This document shows positions 17,540-27,991 of a stretch of 64,000 bases of DNA, piece after piece. The notes beneath the pieces are model-generated. The model saw only the letters and a list, made by a program, of their open reading frames with translations. It did no database searches and had not been told where the DNA came from. Source of the DNA: Reichenbachiella sp. 5M10 (GTDB lineage: Bacteria > Bacteroidota > Bacteroidia > Cytophagales > Cyclobacteriaceae); assembly GCF_002742335.1 (NCBI RefSeq), contig NZ_MDGR01000007.1, positions 2,050,501 to 2,114,500 on the forward strand, in the 5' to 3' direction. The position numbers were made by a program, and so were the translations under genes. Numbering within the stretch: the first letter of the stretch is position 1; every line of letters starts with the position of its first letter.

Positions 17540-18853
17540 ATGAAAAAGGTCGCATTTTACACACTCGGTTGCAAACTCAATTTTTCGGAGACATCTACCA
17601 TAAGTAGATTGTTTGAAGAGGAGGGCTATGAAAAAGTCGCCTTTGAAGAAAAATCTGACATCTATGTCATCAATACCTGCTCGGTCACCGAAAATGCAGA
17701 CAAGAAGTGTAAGCAAATTGTCAAGAGTGCCAAGAAAACTTCACCTGATTCATTTGTAGTGATCATCGGTTGCTTTGCACAATTGAAACCAAAGGAGATT
17801 TCAGAAATCAAAGGTGTAGATGCGGTATTGGGTGCTGCCGAAAAATTCAAATTACTGGAACATCTCAAAGAATTTGAAAAGTCGAAAGAAACCATAGTAT
17901 GTGCTTCGGAGATTTCCAACGCGACGGAGTTCAACAACGCATACTCCAAAGCAGATCGTACACGTACCTTCCTCAAAGTACAGGACGGGTGCAACTACGG
18001 CTGTGCCTTTTGTACTATACCTCTCGCAAGAGGCAAGAGCCGGAGCGACACCATCGCCAACATCCTACTCTCTGCACAGGAGATCGCAGCATCAGGGGTC
18101 AAAGAAGTCGTACTCACTGGAGTCAACATTGGAGACTTCGGTGTTCAGAATGGCCGCCGCAGGGAGAACTTTCTCGACTTGATCAAAGCGCTAGACGAAG
18201 TAGAAGGCATTGAGCGATTTAGAATTTCATCCATCGAACCCAACCTTCTGAGCAACCAAGTCATTGAATTTGTAGCACAAAGCAAACGCTTTGTACCGCA
18301 CTTTCATATCCCACTGCAGTCCGGTAGCAATAAGATTCTCAGGCTGATGAACCGCCGATATTTGCGCGAACTCTACGTAGAACGCGTCGCAAAGATCAAA
18401 GAACTGATGCCTGACTGTTGCATTGGGGTAGATGTGATTACAGGATTTCCAAATGAATCCCACGAAGACTTCTTGGACACTTACAATTTCATCAACGAAC
18501 TGGAAGTCTCCTACTTGCATGTATTTACATATTCCGAAAGGGACAACACTCAAGCCATCACCATGGATAACCCTGTCCCCTACGCAGAAAGACAAGACCG
18601 CTCCAAAATGCTACGTATTCTATCAGAAAAAAAGAAACGAGCGTTCTATTTGAGTCAAGAGGGACGTAATGCTGAGGTACTCTTAGAAGGTGATATCAAA
18701 GATGGTGTGATGCATGGATTCACTGCCAACTACATCAAAGTGGAGTTTCCACACGATGAAAACTTGGTCAATCAGTTGATTCCCATACATTTGAAACAAA
18801 CCACCGATGACTTGACCATGCAAGTCACGGTACCTCTAGACACACCTGCCTAA
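17540..18853 (+). CDS. mtaB: tRNA ct6A/t6A37 methylthiotransferase MtaB
   Basis: 437 aa radical-SAM methylthiotransferase. N-terminal UPF0004 domain with three cysteines in FYTLGCKLN, VINTCSVT and IIGCFAQ for the auxiliary cluster; radical-SAM motif DGCNYGCAFCTIPLARG (Cys-x3-Cys-x2-Cys) at ~residue 150; C-terminal TRAM-like region. It adds a methylthio group to t6A at position 37 of tRNAs decoding ANN codons. The KLNFSETS N-terminus is MtaB-like rather than MiaB/RimO-like. Confidence 0.93.
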   Translation: MKKVAFYTLGCKLNFSETSTISRLFEEEGYEKVAFEEKSDIYVINTCSVTENADKKCKQIVKSAKKTSPDSFVVIIGCFAQLKPKEISEIKGVDAVLGAAEKFKLLEHLKEFEKSKETIVCASEISNATEFNNAYSKADRTRTFLKVQDGCNYGCAFCTIPLARGKSRSDTIANILLSAQEIAASGVKEVVLTGVNIGDFGVQNGRRRENFLDLIKALDEVEGIERFRISSIEPNLLSNQVIEFVAQSKRFVPHFHIPLQSGSNKILRLMNRRYLRELYVERVAKIKELMPDCCIGVDVITGFPNESHEDFLDTYNFINELEVSYLHVFTYSERDNTQAITMDNPVPYAERQDRSKMLRILSEKKKRAFYLSQEGRNAEVLLEGDIKDGVMHGFTANYIKVEFPHDENLVNQLIPIHLKQTTDDLTMQVTVPLDTPA

Positions 18854-18866
18854 TTGATACCCTGAT

Positions 18867-19487
18867 CTATTCAGCAGTAACGGGGATATTTTCGACAGGA
18901 AATGTAAATCGGAGATATTCCCAAGAAAATGAGACGACGCCTTCTTTCGAAATATCAAAAAGCATTTTCTCCTGCAAGTTACCTACCCGAGTGGGCACGA
19001 CACTAAAACGCAAGACATCCAGAGTCTTGTCATAGTCGTAGGCTCCCCATACATCATACTTGGTATTGAGAATAATTTCCCATTGCCCCTCTGATGGGAT
19101 AGTATAGAGCGCATAGTTACCGGTTTTGATGGTCTGTCCTGCGATTTGAATATCTGCATCAGTCGTAAATACCGTCGCTTCGTTGGCCCCAGTCCGCCAT
19201 ATTTTGTCATACTTCACCAAGTCACCCCAGATCACACGCCCCTTGACAGAGGGTTGACTATAGGTGATAAACACCTCGGCACCTCCAACCTGGCGACTAG
19301 CCCTAGCTGGTGGAGAAGGACGATTACTTGCCTCCTTCTTGTATTGTTCGAAATTACCCGTATCAGATGACACGTAATTTTGTGAATATTCTGGTCGGTG
19401 ACAACTCGAACATATCACCATGATGGACGCCATCAACAAAAACCCTTCCTTCACTCTCTTCATCTTCTTATTCATCATGTTATTCAA
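18867..19487 (-). CDS. DUF2911 lipoprotein
   Basis: 206 aa. The N-terminus has a lipoprotein signal ending at SSCHRPEY. The DUF2911 core is clear: FITYSQPSVKGRVIWGDLV, WRTGANEATVFTTDADIQ, GNYALYTIPSEGQWEIILN and WGAYDYDKTLDVLRF. The family is widespread and exported in Bacteroidota; its biochemical role is not known to me. Convergent with mtaB, 13 bases apart. Confidence 0.88.
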   Translation of the reverse strand: MNNMMNKKMKRVKEGFLLMASIMVICSSCHRPEYSQNYVSSDTGNFEQYKKEASNRPSPPARASRQVGGAEVFITYSQPSVKGRVIWGDLVKYDKIWRTGANEATVFTTDADIQIAGQTIKTGNYALYTIPSEGQWEIILNTKYDVWGAYDYDKTLDVLRFSVVPTRVGNLQEKMLFDISKEGVVSFSWEYLRFTFPVENIPVTAE

Positions 19488-19614
19488 ACTTTCATACGAA
19501 GTTCTACCAAAATATGTTTAAACATCTAATTTCAAATCACACCCAATCCCTCCTTCTATCACTATGACAGGAGGAGATGTATTGAATAAAGGTTGGTGGT
19601 TGAGTAAATTCTCT

Positions 19615-20226
19615 CTACAAAGAATTGTAGAAAGCAACAATCCGTATCAAGTCACGAACTTCCGAAACACTCAGTCGGTTTTTTCGAATGTACTCTTTGA
19701 CTTGATCTCCATGTAAATCTAGGATCATGAATAGATCCGCTTTTTTACCACTATACTGTACAATCTCTCCAGTACGAAAAGCAAAATAATACGTCAAAGC
19801 CAGCTGCTCATGCATGGGCATGGCTCCTGAATAATAATAGCCCTGACTATATGCTTCAGCTTCCATTACGATTTTCTCCCTGCATAGCAACGTCGTAGGT
19901 CCCTCATAGAGCACCTCAAACAGAATAGGTGCCCGAAAATCAGTTCTTACTTCGTACGGAATCGCATAAAACTGGCGGTAATTTTTAAGTATACTATCAA
20001 AAAACTCAAAGTACAAAATCCTCTTGCTGTTGAGGGTATTCACCTTCTGACTTGGATCCAACACCTGTACAGTGTTGGTTTCCATATCGTACTTGAGCTC
20101 ACCTCGGAGTGTATCCCCATCCAAGGTCACCAACCAGCCTTTGTGCCAAACGCGAGACGAAAACTCTTGAGCTTTCGTCTCGGTCAAAAGCAGGAACAAC
20201 GATATGCAAATTAGCATGCCTCTCAT
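19615..20226 (-). CDS. exported protein of unknown function, coupled to ribBA
   Basis: 203 aa with a signal peptide ([20 protein letters not shown]). The mature part begins with [21 protein letters not shown], a beta-rich opening common in Bacteroidota exported proteins, and ends with a helical segment. Its ATG overlaps the ribBA stop by four bases, so it is the third gene of a dnaG-ribBA operon; the link to riboflavin synthesis or replication is unclear and may be only positional. Confidence 0.75.
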   Translation of the reverse strand: MRGMLICISLFLLLTETKAQEFSSRVWHKGWLVTLDGDTLRGELKYDMETNTVQVLDPSQKVNTLNSKRILYFEFFDSILKNYRQFYAIPYEVRTDFRAPILFEVLYEGPTTLLCREKIVMEAEAYSQGYYYSGAMPMHEQLALTYYFAFRTGEIVQYSGKKADLFMILDLHGDQVKEYIRKNRLSVSEVRDLIRIVAFYNSL

Positions 20227-21425
20227 TTCTTCAAGATGCTATGCCCCATCTTGTCCCTTTTGGTTTCGAGATATTTCTGATTGTGTTGATTGGGAGATAC
20301 TTCGATAGGAATATTCTCAACGATCTCCAAGCCATAGCCCATCAAACCTACACGTTTGGTGGGATTATTGGTAATCAATCGAATTTGGCTCACGCCCAAA
20401 TCATGCAAGATCTGTGCCCCAACACCATAATCTCTATGATCTCCTTGGAAGCCTAACTTTTCATTTGCCTCCACCGTATCCAGGCCTTCTTCCTGCAACT
20501 TGTATGCCTTCAGCTTGTTGATCAACCCAATACCTCGGCCTTCCTGGTTCATATAGAGCACTACACCTTGCCCCTCTTCCTCTACCATTTTCATAGCTTT
20601 GTGCAGTTGTGTCCCACAGTCGCAACGGCATGAACCAAAAATATCACCCGTCACACAAGAAGAGTGCACGCGTACCATGACTGGATCCGTCTCTTTCCAC
20701 TCTCCTTTGACCAAGGCAAGATGGGTCTCTCCTGTACTGAGCTGCTTGTATGAGGTCAATTTAAAATCTCCCCATTCGGTAGGCATATCCACCGTAATCT
20801 CCTTTTGGATCAACGATTCCTTCTCCATACGGTAGCTGATCAAATCCTTGATAGAGATAAGCAGCAGGTTGAACTTTTCCGCCACTAACCTCAGATCAGG
20901 CAGCCGTGCCATAGTACCGTCTTCATTCATGATTTCCACCAAGACACCTGCAGGCTGCATACCTGCCAACCTAGCCAAGTCAATGGCTGCTTCGGTATGA
21001 CCAGCACGTCGAAGCACCCCTCCTTTTTTTGCTCTCAGCGGAAAAATATGCCCTGGTTTCCCCAGTTCTTCGGGTTTGATTGTGGGGTCTACAAGTGCCT
21101 TGATTGTTTTGGCTCTATCACTTGCAGAAATCCCCGTAGTACACCCATGTCCAATCAAGTCTATAGATACAGTGAATGGTGTCTCATAAGCTGCAGTATT
21201 CTTACCCACCATCAGTTCCAGTTCCAATTCATCACATTTCTCTTCGACCAAAGGAGCGCATATCAGGCCTCTACCATGAGTAGCCATGAAATTGATGATT
21301 TCGGGTGTCACGCTCTCAGCGGCACACACAAAATCCCCTTCGTTCTCTCTATCTTCATCATCGACTACTATGATGACCTCACCTCGCTTTATGGCTTCTA
21401 TTGCATCTGATACTTTGTCTAACAT
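20223..21425 (-). CDS. ribBA: bifunctional DHBP synthase / GTP cyclohydrolase II
   Basis: 400 aa. N-terminal RibB domain (residues ~1-200) with [17 protein letters not shown] and [11 protein letters not shown]-terminal RibA domain with the zinc motif [20 protein letters not shown] and the arginine-containing NQEGRGIGL. It supplies both early riboflavin precursors from ribulose 5-phosphate and GTP. It starts two bases after dnaG and overlaps the following exported-protein gene. Confidence 0.96.
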   Translation of the reverse strand: MLDKVSDAIEAIKRGEVIIVVDDEDRENEGDFVCAAESVTPEIINFMATHGRGLICAPLVEEKCDELELELMVGKNTAAYETPFTVSIDLIGHGCTTGISASDRAKTIKALVDPTIKPEELGKPGHIFPLRAKKGGVLRRAGHTEAAIDLARLAGMQPAGVLVEIMNEDGTMARLPDLRLVAEKFNLLLISIKDLISYRMEKESLIQKEITVDMPTEWGDFKLTSYKQLSTGETHLALVKGEWKETDPVMVRVHSSCVTGDIFGSCRCDCGTQLHKAMKMVEEEGQGVVLYMNQEGRGIGLINKLKAYKLQEEGLDTVEANEKLGFQGDHRDYGVGAQILHDLGVSQIRLITNNPTKRVGLMGYGLEIVENIPIEVSPNQHNQKYLETKRDKMGHSILKK

Positions 21426-21427
21426 AT

Positions 21428-23416
21428 CTATCTTACGGTAACGTTTCCTAATTCTTTTGCGATGGCCATTTCCATCTGTTTCAACCCTGTTTGCATCGAC
21501 AATAGCTCATCTATTTCAGCTTCATCGGTACTATTTTTAATATTCTCAATGTTTTCAGCAATCATCTTACGGATGATTCTGAACTTTAATCTAAGGATGT
21601 TTCCAAACGCCGATTTTTTCAACGCGTCCCTCTCATGTGCTACAGAGATTTGAAACTTATCCGACCAATTTGGACTCAGTTCATAGCGATCCGTAGACAA
21701 GTCTACGGCTACCTTTTTTATTTCTTCACTCCCTCCCATCAAATCATGTAAGTTGGTCACCTTGCCAGCTGCGAGACTTGATTTAAACATGTCCATCATT
21801 TCGATGTATATCGGAGTGGTAAATTCGATATCCTCACACTCCGTAAGGATATATTGCGCCAATTGAGTCTCTTCTCCTTCAAAGCCCTCTACCAATTCCT
21901 CGCCATAGTTGATCAACATACGAATACTTTCCCGCTCTTGTTGCTGGATAATGTCAGACGGTGTAGCCTTCTCTTCCAGATCTGTAGGATCTGCAAACAA
22001 ATCTGGCGGTGGCTCCATGGGTATTCCGAACGGAGACATATCTGGAGGAAAATTCCCCATAGACGGGGACGGGTTGGATGGACTACCCGAAGTGTAGTTG
22101 GTACGAGGCTTGTTGCTTTCTTTGAGCAACAGTTTATTGAGTTCGGTAACCAACGTACCCTCATCTATACCCAGCTTGTTGCTGCACTGCTGCGTGTACA
22201 CCGTTCTCTTGATCGGATCAGGAATCAGCGATATGCTGTGTACAATCTCCCTAATCGCCTCTGCCCGTTTGATTGGATCATCTGTACCCGAAATGTATAG
22301 CTCCGTCTTGAACGAGATGAAGTCCAGACTGTTTTCTTCAAGGTAGGTTTTGAACGCCGTCCCCCCAAGTTGTTTGCAATAGCTATCCGGGTCTTCTCCT
22401 TCAGGAAATCGCACTGCCTTGACATTGAGCCCTCCTGAAAGCATCATATCTATCCCACGCATAGACGCCTTGATCCCTGCCTTGTCCCCATCAAACAATA
22501 CCGTAACATTCTCCGAATACCGCTTGATAAGCTTGATTTGATCTTCGGTCAAAGAAGTGCCTGAAGAAGCCACGACATTCTTGATCCCTCCTTGATACAG
22601 CGACGTGACATCTGTATAGCCCTCTACCAAATAGCAGTTGGCTTGATTCCTTATTTCATTCTTAGCCTGAAATATACCATAGAGAATTTTACTCTTGGTA
22701 TACAACTCCGTCTCCGGGCTATTGAGGTATTTGGGGCCCTTCTCGTTGCTTTTGAGTGTACGTGCTCCAAACGCGATAACTTTTCCAGATACATTGTGTA
22801 TCGGAAAGGTTACTCGCCCTCTGAATCGATCATAAGCCTTGTCCTCTTTGACTATTTTGAGTCCGGCACGTTCGAGATAAGACTCATTGTAACCTTTTTG
22901 AGCTGCAGCATCCATGAGACCTTGCCATTGATCCAACGCATAACCAAGCTCGAAAGTCTTGATGGTTTCGTCCGTAAAATCACGCTCTTTGAAATAACTT
23001 AAGCCAATATTCTTCCCTTCCTCGGTATCCCAGAGGTTTTTGACAAAATGATCTTTGGCAAAATTCAATGCGATGAATAAACTCTCTCGTTCATTTTGTG
23101 CATTGACCTGTTCTTCTGTCTGCTCCTCTTCTTCGAGTTCAATGCCATACTTCTTCGCCAAAAATCGCAAAGCCTCCATGTAACTAAGGCCATCCAACTC
23201 CATGAGAAAGGTAATCGCGTCCCCTCCTTTACCTGTACTGAAGCACTTGAAGATGTTTTTGGCGGGAGACACCATAAAAGAGGGAGTCTTCTCGTCCGTA
23301 AATGGGCTTAGGGCCTTAAAACTTGACCCTGATTTTTTGAGATCCACGAACTCACTGATCACTTCATAGATATCCATACGGTTTTTAATCTCCTCTATGG
23401 TATGATTGCTGATCAC
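21428..23416 (-). CDS. dnaG: DNA primase with degenerate zinc ribbon
   Basis: 662 aa. Order: zinc-ribbon region (1-100), primase core with TOPRIM fold ([35 protein letters not shown]), linker rich in Pro/Ser (~435-475), and a helicase-binding C-terminal domain. The ribbon normally uses Cys-His-Cys-Cys; here the matching positions are Ser37, Thr40, Cys58 and Thr61 within [14 protein letters not shown] and KCFSTGKGG, so zinc cannot be held in the usual way. I recall similar loss in flavobacterial primases, so this is probably a lineage trait. First gene of a dnaG-ribBA operon. Confidence 0.95.
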   Translation of the reverse strand: MISNHTIEEIKNRMDIYEVISEFVDLKKSGSSFKALSPFTDEKTPSFMVSPAKNIFKCFSTGKGGDAITFLMELDGLSYMEALRFLAKKYGIELEEEEQTEEQVNAQNERESLFIALNFAKDHFVKNLWDTEEGKNIGLSYFKERDFTDETIKTFELGYALDQWQGLMDAAAQKGYNESYLERAGLKIVKEDKAYDRFRGRVTFPIHNVSGKVIAFGARTLKSNEKGPKYLNSPETELYTKSKILYGIFQAKNEIRNQANCYLVEGYTDVTSLYQGGIKNVVASSGTSLTEDQIKLIKRYSENVTVLFDGDKAGIKASMRGIDMMLSGGLNVKAVRFPEGEDPDSYCKQLGGTAFKTYLEENSLDFISFKTELYISGTDDPIKRAEAIREIVHSISLIPDPIKRTVYTQQCSNKLGIDEGTLVTELNKLLLKESNKPRTNYTSGSPSNPSPSMGNFPPDMSPFGIPMEPPPDLFADPTDLEEKATPSDIIQQQERESIRMLINYGEELVEGFEGEETQLAQYILTECEDIEFTTPIYIEMMDMFKSSLAAGKVTNLHDLMGGSEEIKKVAVDLSTDRYELSPNWSDKFQISVAHERDALKKSAFGNILRLKFRIIRKMIAENIENIKNSTDEAEIDELLSMQTGLKQMEMAIAKELGNVTVR

Positions 23417-23450
23417 TTAATTCAAATTCGTTTTAGGGTCTTTAGAAATA

Positions 23451-23458
23451 CAAATCTA
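23451..23458 (-). promoter_or_regulatory. candidate -7 promoter element for dnaG operon
   Basis: On the minus strand TAGATTTG matches TAnnTTTG, 34 bases upstream of the dnaG ATG. No TTG -33 element sits at the usual spacing. Only the -7 match supports it. Confidence 0.35.
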
Positions 23459-23542
23459 GCACGAAATTAGTCAAGTATATGATACAAAAACGCTATATCG
23501 TTTAACTTGCAACAAATTTGAATCTATAGCGACACTAGAGCA

Positions 23543-24631
23543 TTGAAAATCACAGATAAAGACGTACTCCAAGCACTCTCAACCGTGCAAGATCCCGACC
23601 TCAAGCAAGACCTTGTCACCCTCAAGATGATCAAAGACCTCAAGGTGGACGACCAGAAAATCAGCTTTACCGTAGAGCTGACCACTCCTGCCTGTCCACT
23701 CAAGGAAATCATAAAAAATGATTGTTTGAAGGCTGTCGGCTCTATAGCTCAGGGACTCGAAATACAAATTGACATGTCTGCTCAAGTCACCTCAACTAGA
23801 GAGCAGTCATTCACCCTACCTAAAGTAAAGAATATCATCGCAGTGTCCTCTGGCAAAGGTGGAGTAGGCAAATCTACAGTCACTGCCAATCTTGCTGTGG
23901 CTTTGGCCAAAAGCGGTGCATCTGTGGGCATCATCGATGCGGACATCTTCGGTCCATCTATCCCTACGATGTTCAACTGTGAGTACGAGCAACCAGAAAT
24001 GATCAAAGAAGGAGATCGCAACCTCATCGTCCCTATCATGCAGTACGGTGTGGAGCTCGTATCCATTGGTTTCTTAACTCCCAAAGACAACGCCATCGTA
24101 TGGAGAGGCCCAATGGCGAGCTCAGCTTTGAAGCAATTCATTTCTGATGTCAAGTGGGGTGAACTCGACTACCTCTTGATTGATCTACCTCCTGGGACTA
24201 GCGACATCCATCTTACCCTCGTGCAATCTGTACCCGTCACTGGTGCGATCATTGTCACTTCTCCACAAAAAGTAGCTATCGCTGATGCAAAAAAAGGATT
24301 AGCGATGTTCAAATTACCACAAATCAATGTACCGGTTTTGGGTGTAGTTGAGAACATGGCTTATTTCACCCCGGATGAGTTGCCAGACAATAAATATTAC
24401 ATTTTTGGACAAAATGGAGGGAGAGAATTAGCCGAAAAAGAAGAAGTGCCGTTTTTAGGAGAGATCCCTATCGTACAATCTATCCGAGAAAGTGGGGACA
24501 GTGGGTACCCTGCGGTCATGAAAGATGGGATCACCGAAGAGGCCTTCATGGGACTGGCTCAATCCGTCGCAAGACAGGTTGCCATCAGAAATGCGAGCAA
24601 AGAGAAAACAAAGATCGTACAAATGAGTTAA
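23543..24631 (+). CDS. mrp: Mrp/ApbC-type iron-sulfur cluster carrier ATPase
   Basis: 362 aa. N-terminal MIP18/DUF59 domain (1-80; LTTPACPLKE) followed by a deviant-Walker P-loop NTPase with VSSGKGGVGKST (102-112) and DADIFGPSIPTMF. It carries and transfers Fe-S clusters. The CxxC usually found in the C-terminal part is missing: the equivalent stretch reads MAYFTPDELPDNKYY. The start codon is TTG at 23543; no ATG gives the complete DUF59 domain. A NifU-like scaffold gene follows 21 bases later, supporting an Fe-S role. Confidence 0.93.
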   Translation: MKITDKDVLQALSTVQDPDLKQDLVTLKMIKDLKVDDQKISFTVELTTPACPLKEIIKNDCLKAVGSIAQGLEIQIDMSAQVTSTREQSFTLPKVKNIIAVSSGKGGVGKSTVTANLAVALAKSGASVGIIDADIFGPSIPTMFNCEYEQPEMIKEGDRNLIVPIMQYGVELVSIGFLTPKDNAIVWRGPMASSALKQFISDVKWGELDYLLIDLPPGTSDIHLTLVQSVPVTGAIIVTSPQKVAIADAKKGLAMFKLPQINVPVLGVVENMAYFTPDELPDNKYYIFGQNGGRELAEKEEVPFLGEIPIVQSIRESGDSGYPAVMKDGITEEAFMGLAQSVARQVAIRNASKEKTKIVQMS

Positions 24632-24652
24632 ATTTGATTATTCAATACAATT

Positions 24653-24916
24653 ATGGATAACAACACAAAAGAAACGCTTTTAGAAAAGATCAATGGAGCC
24701 ATTGACAACATCCGCCCTTATTTGGAAGCGGACGGAGGAGACGTCAGAGTAGTCGATATAGATGACAACTTCGTTGTATTTGTTGAGCTTTTGGGAGCCT
24801 GCGAAGCGTGTCCTATGTCACCGATGACCATGAAAGCGGGCATAGAAGAAGCCATCAAAAGAGTAGCTCCTGAGGTGACTAGCATCAAAGCTATCAACAC
24901 TCAGCCGGCTGAGTAG
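24653..24916 (+). CDS. NifU-like C-terminal domain scaffold protein
   Basis: 87 aa, a stand-alone NifU C-terminal (Nfu-type) domain. The cluster-binding LLGACEACPMSPMTMKAG has the Cys-x2-Cys pair, and IRPYLEADGGDVRVVDID is the typical entry helix and strand. It receives and delivers Fe-S clusters. It lies just after mrp on the same strand, so the pair probably forms one assembly unit. Confidence 0.93.
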   Translation: MDNNTKETLLEKINGAIDNIRPYLEADGGDVRVVDIDDNFVVFVELLGACEACPMSPMTMKAGIEEAIKRVAPEVTSIKAINTQPAE

Positions 24917-24954
24917 TTTTCAAAACTCCTTGAAATGATTATCTTTCAGAATCG

Positions 24955-27900
24955 TTGGAACTCGTATTGGTTTCAACGAATTCAAAACTTGTGCGAAGAT
25001 CGCTCCTATATATCCTATGCTTACTGAATAGTTTTGTGTCTCTCGCGCAAGACCGATGCGGCACTGTGCCTTTCAACACATATCAGAAGCAGAAGTTTTT
25101 CCTGCCCGAATCCAGCGAACAGTTTGAAGGTTGGATGCAGCGCAAAATCAACAATAGACCATTGCTCCGTCTCCAAAACTTACAAGCGGATCAAGTGTAT
25201 ACTATACCCGTCGTAGTACACATCCTACATCAAGGAGAAAATACTGGTACAGGATCCAATATCCCTGACGAGCAGATTTTCTCACAAATCGAAACACTCA
25301 ACGAAGACTTTAGGCGTCTCAATGCCGACGCAACTGACACTCCGAATGAATTTTTGGCCGTAGCGGCTGATGTCCACATCGAGTTTGTATTGGCCCAGCG
25401 AGATCCCGAAGGACTCCCTACCAATGGCATCACACATACTCAAGCACAAAAGGATGTCTACGGCATCTACGAATTGGCAGACTTGGCTGCTGAAAAATAC
25501 TGGGACAGTGACCAATACTTTAACATTTGGGTGAGTACGCTCAATGACTTCTTGGGGTATGCCCAGTTTCCTATATCCAATCTAGAAGGTATGAACATCG
25601 ATCAAAACACCAATGCTGTATCAGACGGGATCTTCATCGACTACCGCTACTTCGGTACAGGGTACAATGCAGATGACTTCTCCAAAGGACGTACCGTGAC
25701 TCACGAGACGGGACATTGGTTGGGCCTGCGTCATATCTGGGGGGATGCATCCAGCTGTAGTGCAGACGACTACTGCATCGATACTCCATCTCAAAGAACC
25801 AATACCTACGGCTGCCCTATACATGGCGAAGAAGTATCCTGCGACTCCAATGACATGTTCCAAAACTACATGGACTATACCGACGATGTCTGCATGAACC
25901 TGTTTACCCTCGACCAAAAGAGTCGAATGAGAACTGTGCTAGAAAATAGTCCAAGAAGAAAGTCTCTATTGACCAGCCCCGCACTAACCCCAGCCATCCA
26001 AGTAGCCAATGATCTAGGAGTATACGCCATCACCTCTCCTCTTTCTGGCGAATGCCAAGCCGACATCACTCCAACAGTAGTCCTCAAAAACTACGGTACC
26101 AACGACATCTCCCAATTCAAAATCACACTGCTAATCGATGATTTAGAGATCGAAACATTGGAATCCACCCAAGTCCTCACCCCATTATCCAGTGCAGATG
26201 TAACCTTTGCTCCGCTAAACTCTTTCAACCTTTTCACAACCTTCACCTATCGCATCGATGAAGTCAATCATACCATCGATGGCAATGACGAAAACAATTG
26301 CGAATGGATCGCCAGCTATTTTGCACCTGACGCCAGCATCCCAACTAGCGAAGACTTCACCAACAGTACAACGAGCTACTCATCGACTTGGCAAATCAAA
26401 CCTGGATCCTCATGGGAATATCAGCACGCCCCTTCCAGTGATCTCAGCAACGAAGCTATCGCCCTACTATATGCAGCAAGTGATGCAGATGAGTTTGGGA
26501 CACAAGACTACTTGATCAGCCCGGCCCTGAGCATGATTGGAGTCGCTAGTGCTGAATTGCAGTTTGACTATGCTTATGCCGCAAAATCAGACATCATTGC
26601 TGACGGCCTTGCTGTCTATATTTCTACCGATTGTGGCGCAACTTTCCCTCTCGAAAACAGGCTATTTCAGCGCTGGTCTCCGAACCTCGGCACTACCTCA
26701 GCCACCAACAGTGATTTTGAGCCCAGCGGTGCGGGTGACTGGGAAACAGTCTCTCTCAACCTCAGTCAGTACACGGGCGAAGATCAAATTGTACTCGCCT
26801 TCGTAGGGTACAACGGCAATGGCAACAATCTCTACCTTGACAACCTCAAACTGATCTCCACGAGTACCACCAACTATGATATCAGTATTCAAAATATAGA
26901 AGGAGTACCCGTTGTGAGCTGTACTGATAATTTTGACATCTCCGCTGAAGTCAAGAACTACGGCTATCTCAACTTGACCTCATTCGAAATTCGAGGACAA
27001 ATCGGTGATCAAATAGAATCTGGAACCGTCACACACTCCGATCTGTCTCCTGGCGAAAGCATGTGGGTCACTTTAGAATTCGAAGGATTGGCAGTCGGTG
27101 AAGATGTGGTCACCATCGACGTATACTCTCCCAATGGACAGGAGGACGAATCTCCAGACAACAATAATCTAAGTACACATTTCATCATAGACGATGACAC
27201 GGAGGGTATTCCAATACGCCTCGACTTCCTCTCCAACAGCCCCTTGGAAAACTGGAATTATTATAGCGCCAGTGCTTTGCAGTTTTGGGAAATATACATC
27301 GATGACCGAGACTCTAGAGTTCGCTCACTCTACTACAACGCCTACGACAACATCAACCTTGGACTCACCAATCTATTCGTCAGCCCAATACTGACACTCC
27401 GAGAGCAAGATCAAGCCTCTGTAAGATTTGACTACTCCTATGCCTATCGCATCGGCAAAAATGATCGCTTACAAGTATTGGTTTCCACGAACTGTGGAGA
27501 GAGCTTTGACGATGTAGTATTTGACAAGAATGGATCGAGTCTTGCAATAGTAGACACAAACTCCGAGTGGTTTCCAGAAACAGAGGATGATTGGATCACC
27601 GAAACCATCGATTTGAGTGCCTACACTGGGCGAAACGACATCCGATTGGCCTTTGCCTTTACCAACCAAAATGGCAACAACCTTTTCATCGATAACGTTG
27701 AGTTTTTCGACGTAGAACAGCCCGACACACTGGCATTAGAAGAAAAACTTCGAATATATCCCAACCCCGCCACGACACAGTTTAGCATCAAACTCAACTT
27801 CAACATCAAGCAAGACGCCATGATACGTCTCATCAGTATGAACAGCGAGGTAGTATTGGAATACCCAATCAAAAACGCCCTCAACCAAGTCTACCTTATC

Positions 27901-27987
27901 GAAGACCTCCAGGTAGGTGCTGGGGTGTACATCCTCCAAATCCTCGGAGATGTCGATCAAGTCTCTAGCCGAGTTTTGATTCAGTAA
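24955..27987 (+). CDS. secreted M43-family metalloprotease with type IX sorting domain
   Basis: About 1010 aa. Signal peptide RRSLLYILCLLNSFVSLAQ, a propeptide-like region, then a zinc metalloprotease domain with VTHETGHWLGLRHIW (HExxHxxGxxH; His250, His254, His260) of the pregnancy-associated M43 type. Two jelly-roll-like 'choice-of-anchor' repeats follow (each ending with GNGNNLYLDNLKL or QNGNNLFIDNVEF) with CARDB-like segments between. The C-terminus (RIYPNPATTQFSIKL to the end) is a Por/type IX secretion sorting domain. No in-frame ATG precedes the signal: TTG at 24955 or GTG at 24991 must be used. Likely nutrient-acquiring exoprotease. Confidence 0.9.
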   Translation: MELVLVSTNSKLVRRSLLYILCLLNSFVSLAQDRCGTVPFNTYQKQKFFLPESSEQFEGWMQRKINNRPLLRLQNLQADQVYTIPVVVHILHQGENTGTGSNIPDEQIFSQIETLNEDFRRLNADATDTPNEFLAVAADVHIEFVLAQRDPEGLPTNGITHTQAQKDVYGIYELADLAAEKYWDSDQYFNIWVSTLNDFLGYAQFPISNLEGMNIDQNTNAVSDGIFIDYRYFGTGYNADDFSKGRTVTHETGHWLGLRHIWGDASSCSADDYCIDTPSQRTNTYGCPIHGEEVSCDSNDMFQNYMDYTDDVCMNLFTLDQKSRMRTVLENSPRRKSLLTSPALTPAIQVANDLGVYAITSPLSGECQADITPTVVLKNYGTNDISQFKITLLIDDLEIETLESTQVLTPLSSADVTFAPLNSFNLFTTFTYRIDEVNHTIDGNDENNCEWIASYFAPDASIPTSEDFTNSTTSYSSTWQIKPGSSWEYQHAPSSDLSNEAIALLYAASDADEFGTQDYLISPALSMIGVASAELQFDYAYAAKSDIIADGLAVYISTDCGATFPLENRLFQRWSPNLGTTSATNSDFEPSGAGDWETVSLNLSQYTGEDQIVLAFVGYNGNGNNLYLDNLKLISTSTTNYDISIQNIEGVPVVSCTDNFDISAEVKNYGYLNLTSFEIRGQIGDQIESGTVTHSDLSPGESMWVTLEFEGLAVGEDVVTIDVYSPNGQEDESPDNNNLSTHFIIDDDTEGIPIRLDFLSNSPLENWNYYSASALQFWEIYIDDRDSRVRSLYYNAYDNINLGLTNLFVSPILTLREQDQASVRFDYSYAYRIGKNDRLQVLVSTNCGESFDDVVFDKNGSSLAIVDTNSEWFPETEDDWITETIDLSAYTGRNDIRLAFAFTNQNGNNLFIDNVEFFDVEQPDTLALEEKLRIYPNPATTQFSIKLNFNIKQDAMIRLISMNSEVVLEYPIKNALNQVYLIEDLQVGAGVYILQILGDVDQVSSRVLIQ

Positions 27988-27991
27988 TTAC

